A stretch of 64,000 nucleotides of DNA, from contig LNKV01000020.1 in assembly GCA_001465935.1 (NCBI GenBank), positions 689,252-753,251 of the forward strand. The letters are read 5' to 3'. Positions 1 through 10,700 of the stretch are shown in pieces. Under the pieces are notes generated by a model. The model was not told the origin of the DNA and did not search any database. It worked only from the letters and a program-made list of their open reading frames with translations. Position numbers and translations under genes: made by a program. The stretch is from Clarireedia homoeocarpa (Eukaryota > Ascomycota > Leotiomycetes > Helotiales > Rutstroemiaceae). Each line of letters begins with the position of its first letter. Position 1 is the stretch's first letter.

Positions 1-2506
1 AAATATGAGTCAGGTTGCTGTCTGGAGCTTGCCGGAGGAAAGTTGGAGTTTTGTTACAATCGACTCGCCGTCTGCTTCGGAAGGCTCTAATACCGAATTG
101 GCCGTCAAAAGTGCTGTTGCGACCGTTGACAGCCGCTCAGGGCATACAGCTGTTTTATCCGAGGATGGGTCTAGCGTTATTGTTCTTGGTGGGTGGGTTG
201 GTGATGTGAACCAAGCTGCTGAGCCCCAACTTGCTGTGCTGAAGCTCGGGACGGGATTTGGGGGAACGGGTGATTGGATATGGTCCATTCCAAGCAACCA
301 ACCATCCGGAGATGGTATTTACGGACACGGCGCGGTAATGCTACCTGGTAATGTTATGATGGTTATTGGCGGATTCAATATCACGGCTTCCGCGAATGCA
401 AAGAGGGCTATCAATTTAGACAGTCAGGCTATGTTCTTTAATGCTACGAGTCTGGAATGGACTTCTAACTACACCAATCCATCGTACTTGGCCGCTCTGG
501 ATCGCAAAGGCGATAAATCGTCGTCATCGTCAACCTCAAGAGAGATTGGGCTCGGAATAGGACTAGGGATTGGATTAGTTGCGCTCTTGGCTCTTATTGG
601 CTTCGCCATCCGCTGGCTTATACGCAGTAGAAGACGTCGGACTGAGAGACACGAAGCCCGCGAGAAGGACCTGAGAGCACTAAGTTTTGGCGCAGCGGCG
701 GCTTATTCGGCTCCCGGGGATATGTCGCAGAATGGTGCATATGTATGGTCAAACAACGGATGGCAAGAAAACTATAACGATAATCATGAACCTTATGCCA
801 ATTCTACAAGCGCTGTAGCAGGTTACGAAAGACTACACACCGGCGAGTACAGTCCTGTCGAAAATGCTCCCGCTATGAAAGCTCGACAGGTTTCCAGGAA
901 ACCTCTACGAAGCGCCCGTGGTGTTTATCAGCCCGCTCCGACATTTGATCCTGGGCCAGCAGCGGTGGGCCACGTCAAAAGCAACAGTCTTGGGACAGCC
1001 GGTCCAATTCACCCAATTTATGAAGCTGATGAAGAAGTTGATCCTATCTCGCCAATTGGTGTAGGGGTGGCTCTTCCTCTTGGCGAGACATCTATGGCCT
1101 CTGTTCCTCTTATTTCGGTTTCTAAACGACAGTCCGACCCGTTTAAAGACCCCCCAGCTAACCATTGCAATTTCTCAACTCCTTTACAACGGGATAATCG
1201 AAGCGCTAGTGCACCACCAGCAGAATCTCCGGTCCAGGAACGTGAACGAGAGATTGAAGCATGGGTTGCCGATTGGGCTGCTGCGGATGCGCTCCTCAAC
1301 GCGCAAGCAAAATCTCACTCAAATCTGGGCAGGCTATCACCCACACGTAGAGTACAGCTGATTGCCGCCAGTGGCCCAAATTCCGTTGCTGGAGACCTGT
1401 CAGAATATAGTGGTCGGACAGCCAGCAATCTTAGTGAACGCAGCATTGCTACACTTAGCCGTTCTGGATCTAGTTCTCAAGGCACAAGGTCGAATTCTCT
1501 CCTGGGATATATCAATCACGCCCTTAATACTATCACTGCGGGAGGAGTGCCGCTAAGTCCTACACCTGACAACTTATCAGTCATCAACAATAAAGGTCGC
1601 CCACCAGGAAGCTCGGGCAGTGAAACTGCATCAACATCTAACACTGCACATTCAAGCTTTCCGAGTCTCCAAGCCGAAGCTTCGACATTACTGCCTCGGC
1701 CCGACGTATCCGACCGCAGCAACCAGTCTCCCATCAGAACCCCATCCCAGTCTCCAACAAAAGAAACTTTTGACCACATTGGCAGTCCGTCCAAGAACAA
1801 ACCGAACGGTCTAAGCCGACGTGGAATTCTAGGAAGCATCCGACGAGTCTTCAGCGCCGAAAGTGACGACTATGACGAACCGTTCGCCGCTCGAGAACCA
1901 TCCCCTATCCCCATCGAACCAGATAACACACCTCGCCGAGCAGTTAGCGCTAGCGCGACTCTATGGCGCCGCAAGCAGGGGAAAACTGACTGGGAAGACA
2001 GTGCCAAATCAGGCAAGAAGACTACCCGATCCAATACCGTTACTGGCGAGCGACCGAATCTGCATGCGCGCACAGGCGAGGCCAAAGCACTTGTTCATGG
2101 AATAGATGACGAAGACGAGGAATGGGATATTGAGCGCGCAGTCGAGGACCGCGTCGTGCAGGTTATGTTCACGGTTCCGAGGGAGAAGTTAAGAGTTGTG
2201 AATCATGATGTTTTGGAGGATATTAGCGAGGCAGGAAGTGTGGGGGGAAGGAGCAGGGTGGCGAGTGCGAGTGGAAGTGGGACGTTGAGTCGGAAGGGGA
2301 GCGAGGTTTTGAGTAAGAAGGGGAGTGTGTTGAGTTTGAAGAGGGTGGAGAGCGCAGAGAGTGGTGCAGGAGGTGGGAGCAGTGGTGCAGCGTCGAATAG
2401 TAGTTTGAGAGGGAAGGGGAAAGGAAAGGGGAAGGTTTCTGAATTGGTGGACAGGTTGGAGGGGAGGAATACTCCTGATCGTGGGAGCACTCCGGAGAGG
2501 AGATGA
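1..2506 (+). CDS. Kelch-repeat single-pass membrane protein, 5' end outside the window
   Basis: The frame is open to the left edge; the first visible ATG is at 5, so this is probably the 3' part of a longer gene. Counting from that ATG, two kelch-like blades are visible. One is around residues 44-66 (SGHTAVL..VIVLGGW) and one around 103-125 (GHGAVMLPG..MMVIGGF). N-glycosylation-type NxT/S sites lie between them and the membrane. A Gly/Leu/Ile-rich transmembrane helix spans about 181-206 and is followed by RSRRRR, the expected positive-inside stop-transfer signal. The remaining 620 or so residues are Ser/Pro/Gly-rich and look disordered. The likely topology is an extracellular beta-propeller with a cytoplasmic tail. 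Fungal proteins of this layout are often annotated galactose oxidase/kelch. No catalytic oxidase residues are visible, so a structural or sensory role is the safer inference. Confidence 0.8.
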   Translation, partial: NMSQVAVWSLPEESWSFVTIDSPSASEGSNTELAVKSAVATVDSRSGHTAVLSEDGSSVIVLGGWVGDVNQAAEPQLAVLKLGTGFGGTGDWIWSIPSNQPSGDGIYGHGAVMLPGNVMMVIGGFNITASANAKRAINLDSQAMFFNATSLEWTSNYTNPSYLAALDRKGDKSSSSSTSREIGLGIGLGIGLVALLALIGFAIRWLIRSRRRRTERHEAREKDLRALSFGAAAAYSAPGDMSQNGAYVWSNNGWQENYNDNHEPYANSTSAVAGYERLHTGEYSPVENAPAMKARQVSRKPLRSARGVYQPAPTFDPGPAAVGHVKSNSLGTAGPIHPIYEADEEVDPISPIGVGVALPLGETSMASVPLISVSKRQSDPFKDPPANHCNFSTPLQRDNRSASAPPAESPVQEREREIEAWVADWAAADALLNAQAKSHSNLGRLSPTRRVQLIAASGPNSVAGDLSEYSGRTASNLSERSIATLSRSGSSSQGTRSNSLLGYINHALNTITAGGVPLSPTPDNLSVINNKGRPPGSSGSETASTSNTAHSSFPSLQAEASTLLPRPDVSDRSNQSPIRTPSQSPTKETFDHIGSPSKNKPNGLSRRGILGSIRRVFSAESDDYDEPFAAREPSPIPIEPDNTPRRAVSASATLWRRKQGKTDWEDSAKSGKKTTRSNTVTGERPNLHARTGEAKALVHGIDDEDEEWDIERAVEDRVVQVMFTVPREKLRVVNHDVLEDISEAGSVGGRSRVASASGSGTLSRKGSEVLSKKGSVLSLKRVESAESGAGGGSSGAASNSSLRGKGKGKGKVSELVDRLEGRNTPDRGSTPERR

Positions 2507-3560
2507 TGTGTATTGATGGGGAAATTATTTGGATTGCAAGTGGATTTTGGGGAAAGGGTTGTTTATTTTATGCAAGCATGTTTTTGTATGATTTATGCTG
2601 ATGTGGAAGAATTTTTTCAACTTTTCATTCTTTATTGATATCTAGGGTGGGTGGAATTCTTGGATATGGTGTCCATGGTTTTTGGATTAGGGAGATGGTG
2701 AATAAATGTATAGGCAGCATTGCACCGCAACAACGCATTTGGATCTCTCGGGTGGCTGAATGAGTTCAGACGGACAGGGGGAGCTTAGATGATTCTTTTA
2801 CTAGAACGGGTATTGAGCAAAAATGGAAAACGATATAACTTTATATCGCGTTTTGGTTTGTGTGTTGTGTAGAGTTGGATTTACATGGGCTGTGTTGGGT
2901 TGGTCGCTCGTTAGGATAGGATAGCATGGAATATGCATGCGTGTATTTAGGAAAATGGAACGTTCTTTAAGAATGAGAAGGATTCGTCCGCATCGTATCG
3001 GTATGCATCTTGAAGATTAGATCGAGTATCTGGCGTGTATATCGCATATGAATGCATTCATTATTGATGCGTGGGTATTCTGGAAGCATCTGGTAAAAAG
3101 GGGCCTCGAAGCAGCACCGGTATTTTGCCTAACTGCTCCCATCTTCTCGTGCGTCCTCAGTCAGTCGCCGTCAGGGTGTAAAGACTCACAAGGCACGGAA
3201 TCGTCCAGCCGAGGGGTTATAACCCGAGGGCGCGGACTGATACAGTAGGATCTGTTCGATAAGTGATACAATGTACAGTATAAACCTCAACACCATTTAA
3301 TAATTCTCCACAACGACCCGGCGGAGGCTTTGTTTTGGTCGATTACCCCGTCTTGTTTCTGCCTGTAGATATATATGCATGGCTCTAGAAGTAGTGCATG
3401 AGGTATTCCTTGGCTGACCACCGATCGCCTGCTGTATTATTGACCGGTCTCCATACCAGTCCTCTCTAGAAAAAAATCCAAGGCATAAGAAAGAAGAGGT
3501 TGTTCTTTGGGAGACGATTTGACAAGAGAAGGTTTTGCGGCTTGGCGATAGGTTTCAGCG
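2507..3560. other. Intergenic, no gene seen
   Basis: This is the 3' flank of the kelch-TM gene, T/G-rich just after the stop. No reading frame with recognisable protein features is present on either strand. The 66-codon frame at 3048-3248 has no family signature. Confidence 0.5.
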
Positions 3561-3933
3561 TGTAGTACACTAAATGTACAGCTTATAAGCTAATGGATTT
3601 AACACTAGGTACGAAAACACTTGATTCAACTGAACTGCTAGTGGTTGTGATGGGCTATCTACAGTGGGAAGGACTAGCTACATTTATAGGCTCTTCAGGC
3701 CTATTGCCTTAGGCCCTTCAGGCCTATTGCCTTAGGCCTCTCAAGCCTATTTGTAATCCGGATCCACGGGCTTCGTAATCCTTAAGTCATAGATTCCATA
3801 GGCTTCGCAAGCCTGTCCCACAGGCTCCGCAAGCCTGAAGCTATAGGCTTTGTAAGCCTAAATGAATACTACGACGTTCAGTTTAGGGTAGTGGGCCTAT
3901 ACCCCACCTACCCCGCTATTAGTGGATCCAACA
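3561..3933. repeat. Probable degenerate solo LTR
   Basis: The segment starts TGTAGT and ends GGATCCAACA, so the termini are TG..CA (TGTTGGATCC when read on the minus strand). It is flanked by CAGCG on the left and CAGCT on the right, a 4/5 target-site match. Inside is a cluster of near-palindromic short repeats built on AGGCCTATTGCC and AGGCTTCGTAAGCCT. A related piece recurs at 34580-34672 with the shared GGGCTATCTRCAGTGGGAAGGACT, so this is a dispersed family. The exact left boundary is uncertain. Confidence 0.5.
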
Positions 3934-4291
3934 CAGCTCCTCCCCCTGCCTCTTATTTCTCCTCCTCAAAAATTGTGTCTGACCAATTGGGTCATTAGCG
4001 AACAAGTTGAAAGTTTTCCGTAGTCTGCAGAATGTCGAACCTAGCTATGTCATCCCCCTAAATTTTGCTTTCTTCGAAGGCAAGAACCTACCATGGAATG
4101 TCCAGATCTCCACCTAGCCACCAGAAGGCAGGAAGGAACTATATAATCTCCCCTCCCTCCGACGCATTCAATGTTCTCGCTGTTGATCCATCTCATTCCT
4201 TTGTGTAGTTGCGTTGTGAGCTTCTGAATGGCCCTGAGGGTCTGGCGGGCCAGACCCAGAAGTATAATCTCAGTCGTAGTACTTGCCACCT

Positions 4292-4309
4292 CCCCCCCCC
4301 CCCCCCCCC
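4292..4309 (+). repeat. Homopolymer run of 18 C
   Basis: Eighteen consecutive C follow CACCT. The run lies just upstream of the recognisable part of the helicase relic. Its length could vary between assemblies. Confidence 0.95.
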
Positions 4310-4339
4310 GAGTTTAGCGGCCGCCGTATCAGGCAAGGT

Positions 4340-5510
4340 GCACGTGCCCGCCGCCACTTGCAGCAAGTTAGGGTATGCATTTTATCGTGCCCGCGCCGAT
4401 AAGAAAGGAGATGTGTTACAGCAGTGGGTTCCGGGGAATGAGGGACAGATTGTGGCCGCGGGTGTATTGGGCACGGGGGTCAACATTGAGGGGGTCCGTT
4501 GTGTAATTCATGTGGGACGACTATATGTGTCGGTTGGCTTAGTACAGCTGTAAGTGAAACCGATTCATGGCACTATACTTAGTCACAATGGGGTCTAAGT
4601 AAATGAAGTTTAATCGGTTCGAAGATTCCTAAACTAAGTGGGAGGGAGAGTTGGACTATATAGCCCTTCTCTCCCGTACTAATTGCTATGCTACAGCGAG
4701 TATCCTATATCCTGTAGTCCCCCTTCTGTGGTTCATTATTCTGTAATGTCTTTCCTGTAGTCCAGTGAAAATACTGAACCGACAATATGAATTGACCAGT
4801 CTCATCCAACAGTCCGGAGTGGTGGCCGGAATAGCGAAGTCAGTGAGTCGACAGTGATTGTTCGCGCTCAAAGCACCAGTGGGCTACGATGACCCGGGGC
4901 TTTGAGTGAGTGTACTGTATTCCGTGGGAGGGAGTGACGAAGATGCTATAACCCCGTATATTCAGAGTTCCGAGTGTCATCGTGTTGTATTGAATCGATA
5001 CATGGACCAGATTGAGGAACACCCCACCGCTGTTGATTGTCACCGCAGCGATAGTGTGTTGTGTGATCGTTGCGCCAGCACTAGTCGAGCGTTAGGTTTC
5101 GTCCATCGTCACATGAATCACGATGAAGACGAACACATCCCATCTAGTCTGCTTATTTTGTCCAGTCGAGCCAGTATCGGCAGTCGATTGTATGAGATTG
5201 CATAGGCAAAGGAGCAGTTTTTTCGGGTAATGGATGGATTACAAGCGGGATGCGAGTTTTGTAGGTTGATTCATGGTTTATGAGGGGATGAAGACACCGG
5301 CGCATATGAATTCCAGGGTTGTCCATCTGTCCAAGAGAGCGAATGCATGTACGAAGCGTATCTAGAGTGGCGAAGGGGGTTTCACATGTATGACGTGAAG
5401 CATTGTTGTAGTTGTGGGTTAATCCAGTGCATTTGTCGGCGGGTAGAGGAGAGGGGGCAATGTGAGCATCAGGCGATCATGCTGCTAGGGATTCGGGTGT
5501 TATGTCAATA
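4340..5510 (+). pseudogene. RecQ-like helicase C-terminal relic with Cys-rich tail
   Basis: Before the insertion the translation reads KLGYAFYRARADKKGDVLQQW and then GVLGTGVNIEGVRCVIHVGR, matching helicase motifs IV-V of fungal RecQ-like (telomere-linked type) helicases. After the inserted solo LTR it resumes with ELTSLIQQSG and, one base out of frame, GGRNSEVSESTVIV, which is motif VI. Downstream are HRVVLNRYMDQ, CDRC, GCEFC and CCSCGLIQCIC, the Cys-rich C-terminal region of the same family. Lesions are the LTR insertion, a missing base in the motif VI Arg codon (about 4819-4821), a further frameshift between about 4880 and 4910, and a stop near 5281. The gene is dead here. The N-terminal half of the helicase was not found. 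Confidence 0.75.
4528..4784. mobile_element. Solo LTR with 5-bp target duplication
   Basis: The 257-bp element begins TGTCGGTTGG and ends CTGAACCGACA, so the terminal 8 bp TGTCGGTT/AACCGACA are a perfect inverted repeat with TG..CA ends. It is flanked by a perfect ATATG duplication at 4523-4527 and 4785-4789. Removing element plus one duplication (262 bp) rejoins the helicase codons for Gly-Arg-Leu-Tyr and Glu-Leu-Thr-Ser in a single frame. There is no coding capacity. It is a solo LTR of an LTR retrotransposon, left after LTR-LTR recombination. Confidence 0.88.
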
Positions 5511-5519
5511 GAACTTTTT

Positions 5520-7309
5520 AGAAGTTATTGTCAAACAGATTGGGTTTCTTGGAGTGATAGAGGATGATATTTCCTGATTGCAGGGCGTCGAACGTGGGTA
5601 TGATGCTTGGGGTCTTCACCATGTACTACAGAAGTGAACTGTGTAAAGTCACAGGGGGGAACAAATGAATTTACAGCCATGAGACCAGCGGGATCACCCC
5701 CGATACAGAAGAACTCCAGCTTAGCTGATTCGAAGAAGTTCTTGAAAATTTCATGTGTTGCTATGCGGACGCGGTGCCCAGTGGCCTGGAGTTCTTGTCC
5801 TAGCGCAATGAAAGGTTGAATATCGCCTGCGCAGAGTAAACATAAGGCACACTGCCCGCTGCAGTGAACTCGACAGCATACCTTATTATCAACGATTTGA
5901 CAATATTGAGCGGAGGGTGCAAAGAACTGTTCGCGATCAATGCTTCTGGAGAGACGCCATTATCGGGACATATCGGTGGCAGTAACACTGAGTTTGCCGC
6001 TTTCGTGTTGACGCATATATCGAATCGACCATCATCTGCCGCGGTACAGGTAGATCAACAAGAAGGGTTTATGCTCGTGGTGAAAGGTAACATTACCTTT
6101 GACTGCCGCTGAAATATCCCCCGAACCTCCATATAGACTCGCGGAATGAGGGGGTAGTTGGTCCCAGTCGATACTTGAACCTGTATGGTCGTCTTCAGTA
6201 GTCTGTGACAAGTGCTTATCATCCATCTTGCTGCCACGAGGTTTGCCTTTGTCGTTCAATATGAGTGAACAGTACAAGTACACTGCGGTTGCTTGCCATT
6301 TCGTCAAATAAAGTTAATGCAGCTTATCTATATGATATAGTTGCAACGTTATAGTATGATTATTGAGCCGCGGCACTCGGTACGAAGCATATATGGTCAG
6401 TTTCATGTATTTTTTAATCTTACCTATTCAAGTATGGGCGCGCACCGCCATGTTTCCTATTGTATAAATAGCGTCCGTATTTCACCCATAGTACAGCGTA
6501 TTCGCTTAAAAGTCAGAATTCGCGACCGTATTTCATCTATAGTACAGCGTATTCGCTTAAGAGAAACCAGGAACCAAGTGGGTTGGGGTGTTGTCAGAAG
6601 TGCTTAGTCATCCAGGTTTAATGACAACTCAACACCTTATATCTGTAGCCTTCAGACCTTAATAATATTAATATATATACTAATACTCGTAAATCCATCC
6701 TATTTCTAACAAGTATACTATAGTATATACCGCAGACTACTACTAGTAGAAAGCTGTATATAGTGCTTGATTGGTTGTCGCTGTTGTACCCCGTAGTGGC
6801 TCAGCCTAGCTCCGAAAATACTGTACTTCGAAGTAATTACTTGGTCCTAAGAATGAATATTTGTAGTCCCTGTCGCTTCACGATCTAAATTTCGCTTGTT
6901 ATGACAGAAAAGAGTTTGTAATTGCAGGCAAGTTGATGTTATTGGTTAAGAAGATATTCCTCTCAGAGTGTGTCTTATCTAGTTGACGCTAAGCGTCGTT
7001 AGCTAAACTAGGGTACGTCTGAACAACACGTGACACAACAATGACCTCTGTCCCACGCTAGTCGATACTCCGACTATCGTAAACTATCCCTAATTGAAAT
7101 TAGCTAGTATGGCTTTGACGATAGGTAGGTAAAGTAAATTAGACAAATTACTTAACTCTCTACTTATATAACTATGCTCCAGCTCCCACATGTAGCAATG
7201 AAATCAAATACTCTCCTTCAACGGATTTTATTCATTACTTCCTTGAAGACCAATTCGAAATTTACATTTCCGCTTTACTATCTCTCTCTTGCCTTTGATC
7301 ATTCAAATT
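5520..7309. other. Repeat-rich intergenic DNA, no supported gene
   Basis: Several frames of 60-90 codons exist on both strands (for example minus 6032-6307 and plus 5864-6112), but they overlap one another and show no family motif. The right end is the GH78 promoter. It includes a TATA-like TTATATAA at about 7164-7171, roughly 140 bp before the GH78 start codon. Confidence 0.5.
6475..6560 (+). repeat. 35-bp direct repeat, two copies, 51-bp period
   Basis: Copies at 6475-6509 and 6526-6560 both begin CCGTATTTCA and end GTACAGCGTATTCGCTTAA. They differ at only two positions (ACCC versus ATCT), both C-to-T. The spacer is 16 bp. Confidence 0.85.
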
Positions 7310-9896
7310 ATGGTCAACACTATACCTTATTTCCTCGTTGCAGGCCTTTTTGGTAGCGGACTGCTTGCGAGCGCTCTCAGTGTGAGTACTTGCTCACCAA
7401 GTCCGATTGCAACCATTGGGGCAAAACCCGGTAGCTTCTGTGCCGGAGAAATTACGTTAAAATCAGACGGCACTGAGCCTGGGATCTTGATCATAGATCA
7501 TGGAGTGAACGTGGGGGGATTTCCTACATTCGACGTTCTCTCATTATCTGGCGATACGTCCGTCTTTGAGATGACGTACAGCGAGACACGCAGTTTGCTG
7601 GATAATTACATGGTACGCCCATTCTATTCCTTTTACTAAGATAATTCAACCATTGTCTTGGGAGCTTTCAAGGTCTAATTTAACGCACGCATGGTTGTTA
7701 TTTAGGGAGATGGGCCTCTTCCGCTGGCGGCATCACTTGACACATATCGGGTAAATCGGTATAATGTCACTCAGAACACTACGTATACCAATCGTTTGAT
7801 TCAAGGAGGACAGCGGTATCAAAAGCTCAACCTCTCCACGGCTGGTGAACTCACGCTTAATTATGCTGGCATCATAACAACAATCTCTACCACACCAGTC
7901 AGCAGCCTACCTGGGTCTTTTCAATGCTCAGATGATCAGCTTAATCAAATTTGGCTAGTAGGCGCCCGAACAATCCAACAAACAGAGATTCCAGCCGGAA
8001 TTACTCCAGAGTTCTACCAGATCTCGGACCAAGGTCTTTTTGCTGAAAGTCAAGCCCCACAACCTTATTCAAGTGACACCGCTCCTGGCTTGATGCAGTA
8101 CCAACTTGAGTTTTCCGTGAAGCCGATGGTAGGAGGATTTGGGTATACAGTTCTCAGTGATACCCTTGGGTCAGGTATTTACATCTTCGTTAATATAGAC
8201 AATTCTTCTATCTCGGCGCATGTTGGCAGCACCGAGAGGGACTCTCCGCCACTGTCATCTGCGATTTTGAACCCAGCTCCTGCTCTAAGTGAATGGCACA
8301 TGGTTTCTACAACAGTCAGTATGACACAAATTTCCATCGGGATTAACAACCAATCAGTTTTGGAGTTCACGCAAACTTCAGCTTTCGCCGGATCCTTCGG
8401 CCTCGGAGCATCGTTTGGACATGCCGCATATTTTCAGAACGTCACGTTGAAAAGCTTGGAAGGGCAGGAGATATATAGTTCAACATTGACTGAGAATTTG
8501 GCCCTGGACGACTTTCTTGCGGGAACTAATTCACAACCAGTGAGCGTTGACGGGGCAAGACGAGATAGAATTGCTTATGCTGGTAAGATTCATTGCTCAA
8601 TCAATTTCATTAGGCTAACGTAACCTAGGGGATCTCGATATAGCCCTTGGACCAACATTTGCCTCTACATTCGGTAGCGAGTACATAAATGGCAGTATAA
8701 ACCTGCTTGGTGCTGCTCAGCTTCTTCCTGGGTTCTTCGTTCCAGATTCGAAGATTCAGCAAAAGCCAAGAACTGCAGTCATCCAGGCAAACCAGACTGG
8801 TTTGATTGGCTACTCGTTTAGCATGGTTACCGCTATGGCTGATTTCTACCTTATGACTGGCGATATCGAATTCGCTAACCACTGGTCTCCCGCAATTGTC
8901 AAAATGCTGGACTGGGCAGATTCACAACGGACTCCTGAAGGCTTGTTTAATATTTCTGACCCAACAATTGGTGGCGATTGGAACTACTACGACCCGGTGC
9001 AATCTGGCGTAGTCGCTAAATTCAATGCCCTCTACGCATACACTCTTCAACAGGTTCCGCCAATCCTCAAAGCTGCCAACATCAACACACAAGTGTATGC
9101 CGACCGCCTTGGGGCCCTCAAGACCGCAATAAATTCCAATCTCTGGAACCCCACACTACAAGCATACCAGCTGTCAAACTCAGTCCAAGACACACTCGCT
9201 CAAGATGCCAATGCATTTGCCGTCTTAGCCAATATCCCCAACGGCGACTTTCCCACATGCACCGTCCTCTCGACAATGTCACGAGAGCTCTTCGTATCTG
9301 CAGGTGCTTTCCCCTTCTCCAACGCCAGCATCACACATGGATTCACCCAGAACATCAGCCCTTACGCCTCTGGCTATCATCTTCGTGCTGCTTTTTCAGC
9401 TCAGGATGCCACCAGCGTGAGACACCTCCTCTCAACCATGTGGGCATCTATGGCTAGCCCTTCAAACGCAAATTATACCGGATGCTTTTGGGAGACGCTA
9501 TCAATAACTGGGGGACCTGGTCTGGGAGGCGTCACATCGCTGTGCCACGCCTGGGCTTCCGCGCCTACAGGAGAACTCAGCCGGCATGTTCTTGGAATTC
9601 AGGCTGTATCTCCGGGATTTTCAGAATGGTTCATCGCGCCCCAGACGTTAGGTTTAGATTGGGCAAAGGGCGCTCATCCTACACCACATGGATCTTTGAT
9701 TGTCTCGTGGGCATTTGATGCGCAAGGGAAACTGAGTATGAATGTCACTAGCCCGGTGGGAACAAATGGGACGGTGAATCTGCCGTCACCAATGCGAATT
9801 TTGAATTCGACAGTATTGGTGAATGGAAAGGAGGTTTCGGGTTCCAGCTTTGCAGTGGTGGGTGGGGAAGTATTTAATTTGACTCAAACCAGTTAG
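7310..9896 (+). CDS. Secreted GH78 alpha-L-rhamnosidase-like enzyme
   Basis: Exons are 7310-7612, 7706-8582 and 8629-9896 (815 aa, phases consistent). Introns are 93 and 46 bp, the second with branch site GCTAACG. The start MVNTIPYFLVAGLFGSGLLASALS is a signal peptide (hydrophobic core then Ala-Leu-Ser), so the enzyme is secreted. The GH78 signature DGARRDRIAYAGDLD straddles intron 2, and GGDWNYYD and the (alpha/alpha)6-barrel motif GCFWETL follow. The Glu of the last motif is the likely general base by family comparison. A concanavalin-like beta-sandwich lies between about residues 200 and 390. Family members remove terminal L-rhamnose from pectin, flavonoid glycosides or glycoproteins. The substrate is not readable here. 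No co-regulated carbohydrate gene lies beside it: the right neighbour is the RIP island. The gene itself looks intact. Confidence 0.88.
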
Positions 9897-10410
9897 ACTT
9901 TCATAACGGAGATACTGGCTTCCGGTTTTCTTTCATGTATATCAGTAACACTAGCTAAACAAGATACCCCAAAAGACTTTGAAAGATAATTCAGGACTGA
10001 TCAATAGATGTTCAGATTTCATTATATCTTACATATCTTACGAATCCATCATCTTTGTGAATCAAACAAACGCTCTTAATTTTTTGTTCTTTTTGCAAAT
10101 TTCTTCACTTCCAGAGAGCCAATTGGGCTTGTTGAATGCCTTGATTATCTTAACGTACATTATATCATTGTTACGGAACGTCCACGTGAAGATTATGCCA
10201 TCGCTGATTAGAAGGAGAATGCTTCGGAACTCGCGAGCCAACTGCTTGAGGATATTGAACTTCAGCGAAAACTCAGCAATGATATTCTCAAACCCGCTTA
10301 TATCCATACGGCCAAGTTTCATGTCCGCAGGTATCGTTAAGATCAAAAATTACGAGAAAGGTGCAAGCGCCGCCTTATGACACGAATTGAGAAGTAGATA
10401 CAATTAGGCT
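9897..10410. other. Transition from GH78 gene to RIP island
   Basis: This is 3' flank of the rhamnosidase followed by sequence that begins to lose CA/TG. One plus-strand frame (about 10096-10330) reads like decayed coding sequence (LLEDIELQRKLSNDILKPAY) with a stop inside. It has no recognised family. It may be the outer edge of the degraded repeat. Confidence 0.35.
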
Positions 10411-10700
10411 GCGCGCGCAACCCGGCGGGTTGTCGGGTACCCGGCAGGTCGGGTCACCCGCGGGCGAGTTGAAAATATTAGGATCAACCTGTAGGTAGGT
10501 TGTCTTTTAACAACCCGACCTGCTAACCTACTAGGTTATCCGATAACCTAGCAGGTTACTTATCGGGTTAATAACTTAGCGAGTTATTTGATAATCTAGC
10601 AGGTTGTTCGTCAGATTGATAACTTAGTAAGTTATATAATAGCCTACTAGGTTACCTAACAGTCTACTAGGTTACCTAATAGTCTGATACTCTACTAAGA
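10411..10700. repeat. G+C-rich palindrome cluster at the island's left border
   Basis: 10411-10471 is packed with small palindromes (CAACCCGGCGGGTTG, CGGGTACCCG, CACCCGCGGGCG). To about 10690 similar units appear in A/T-shifted form (CCTACTAGG, CCTAGCAGG). This resembles the terminal or subterminal region of a hAT-type DNA transposon whose inner part was changed by RIP. A matching second end was not found in the window. Confidence 0.45.
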
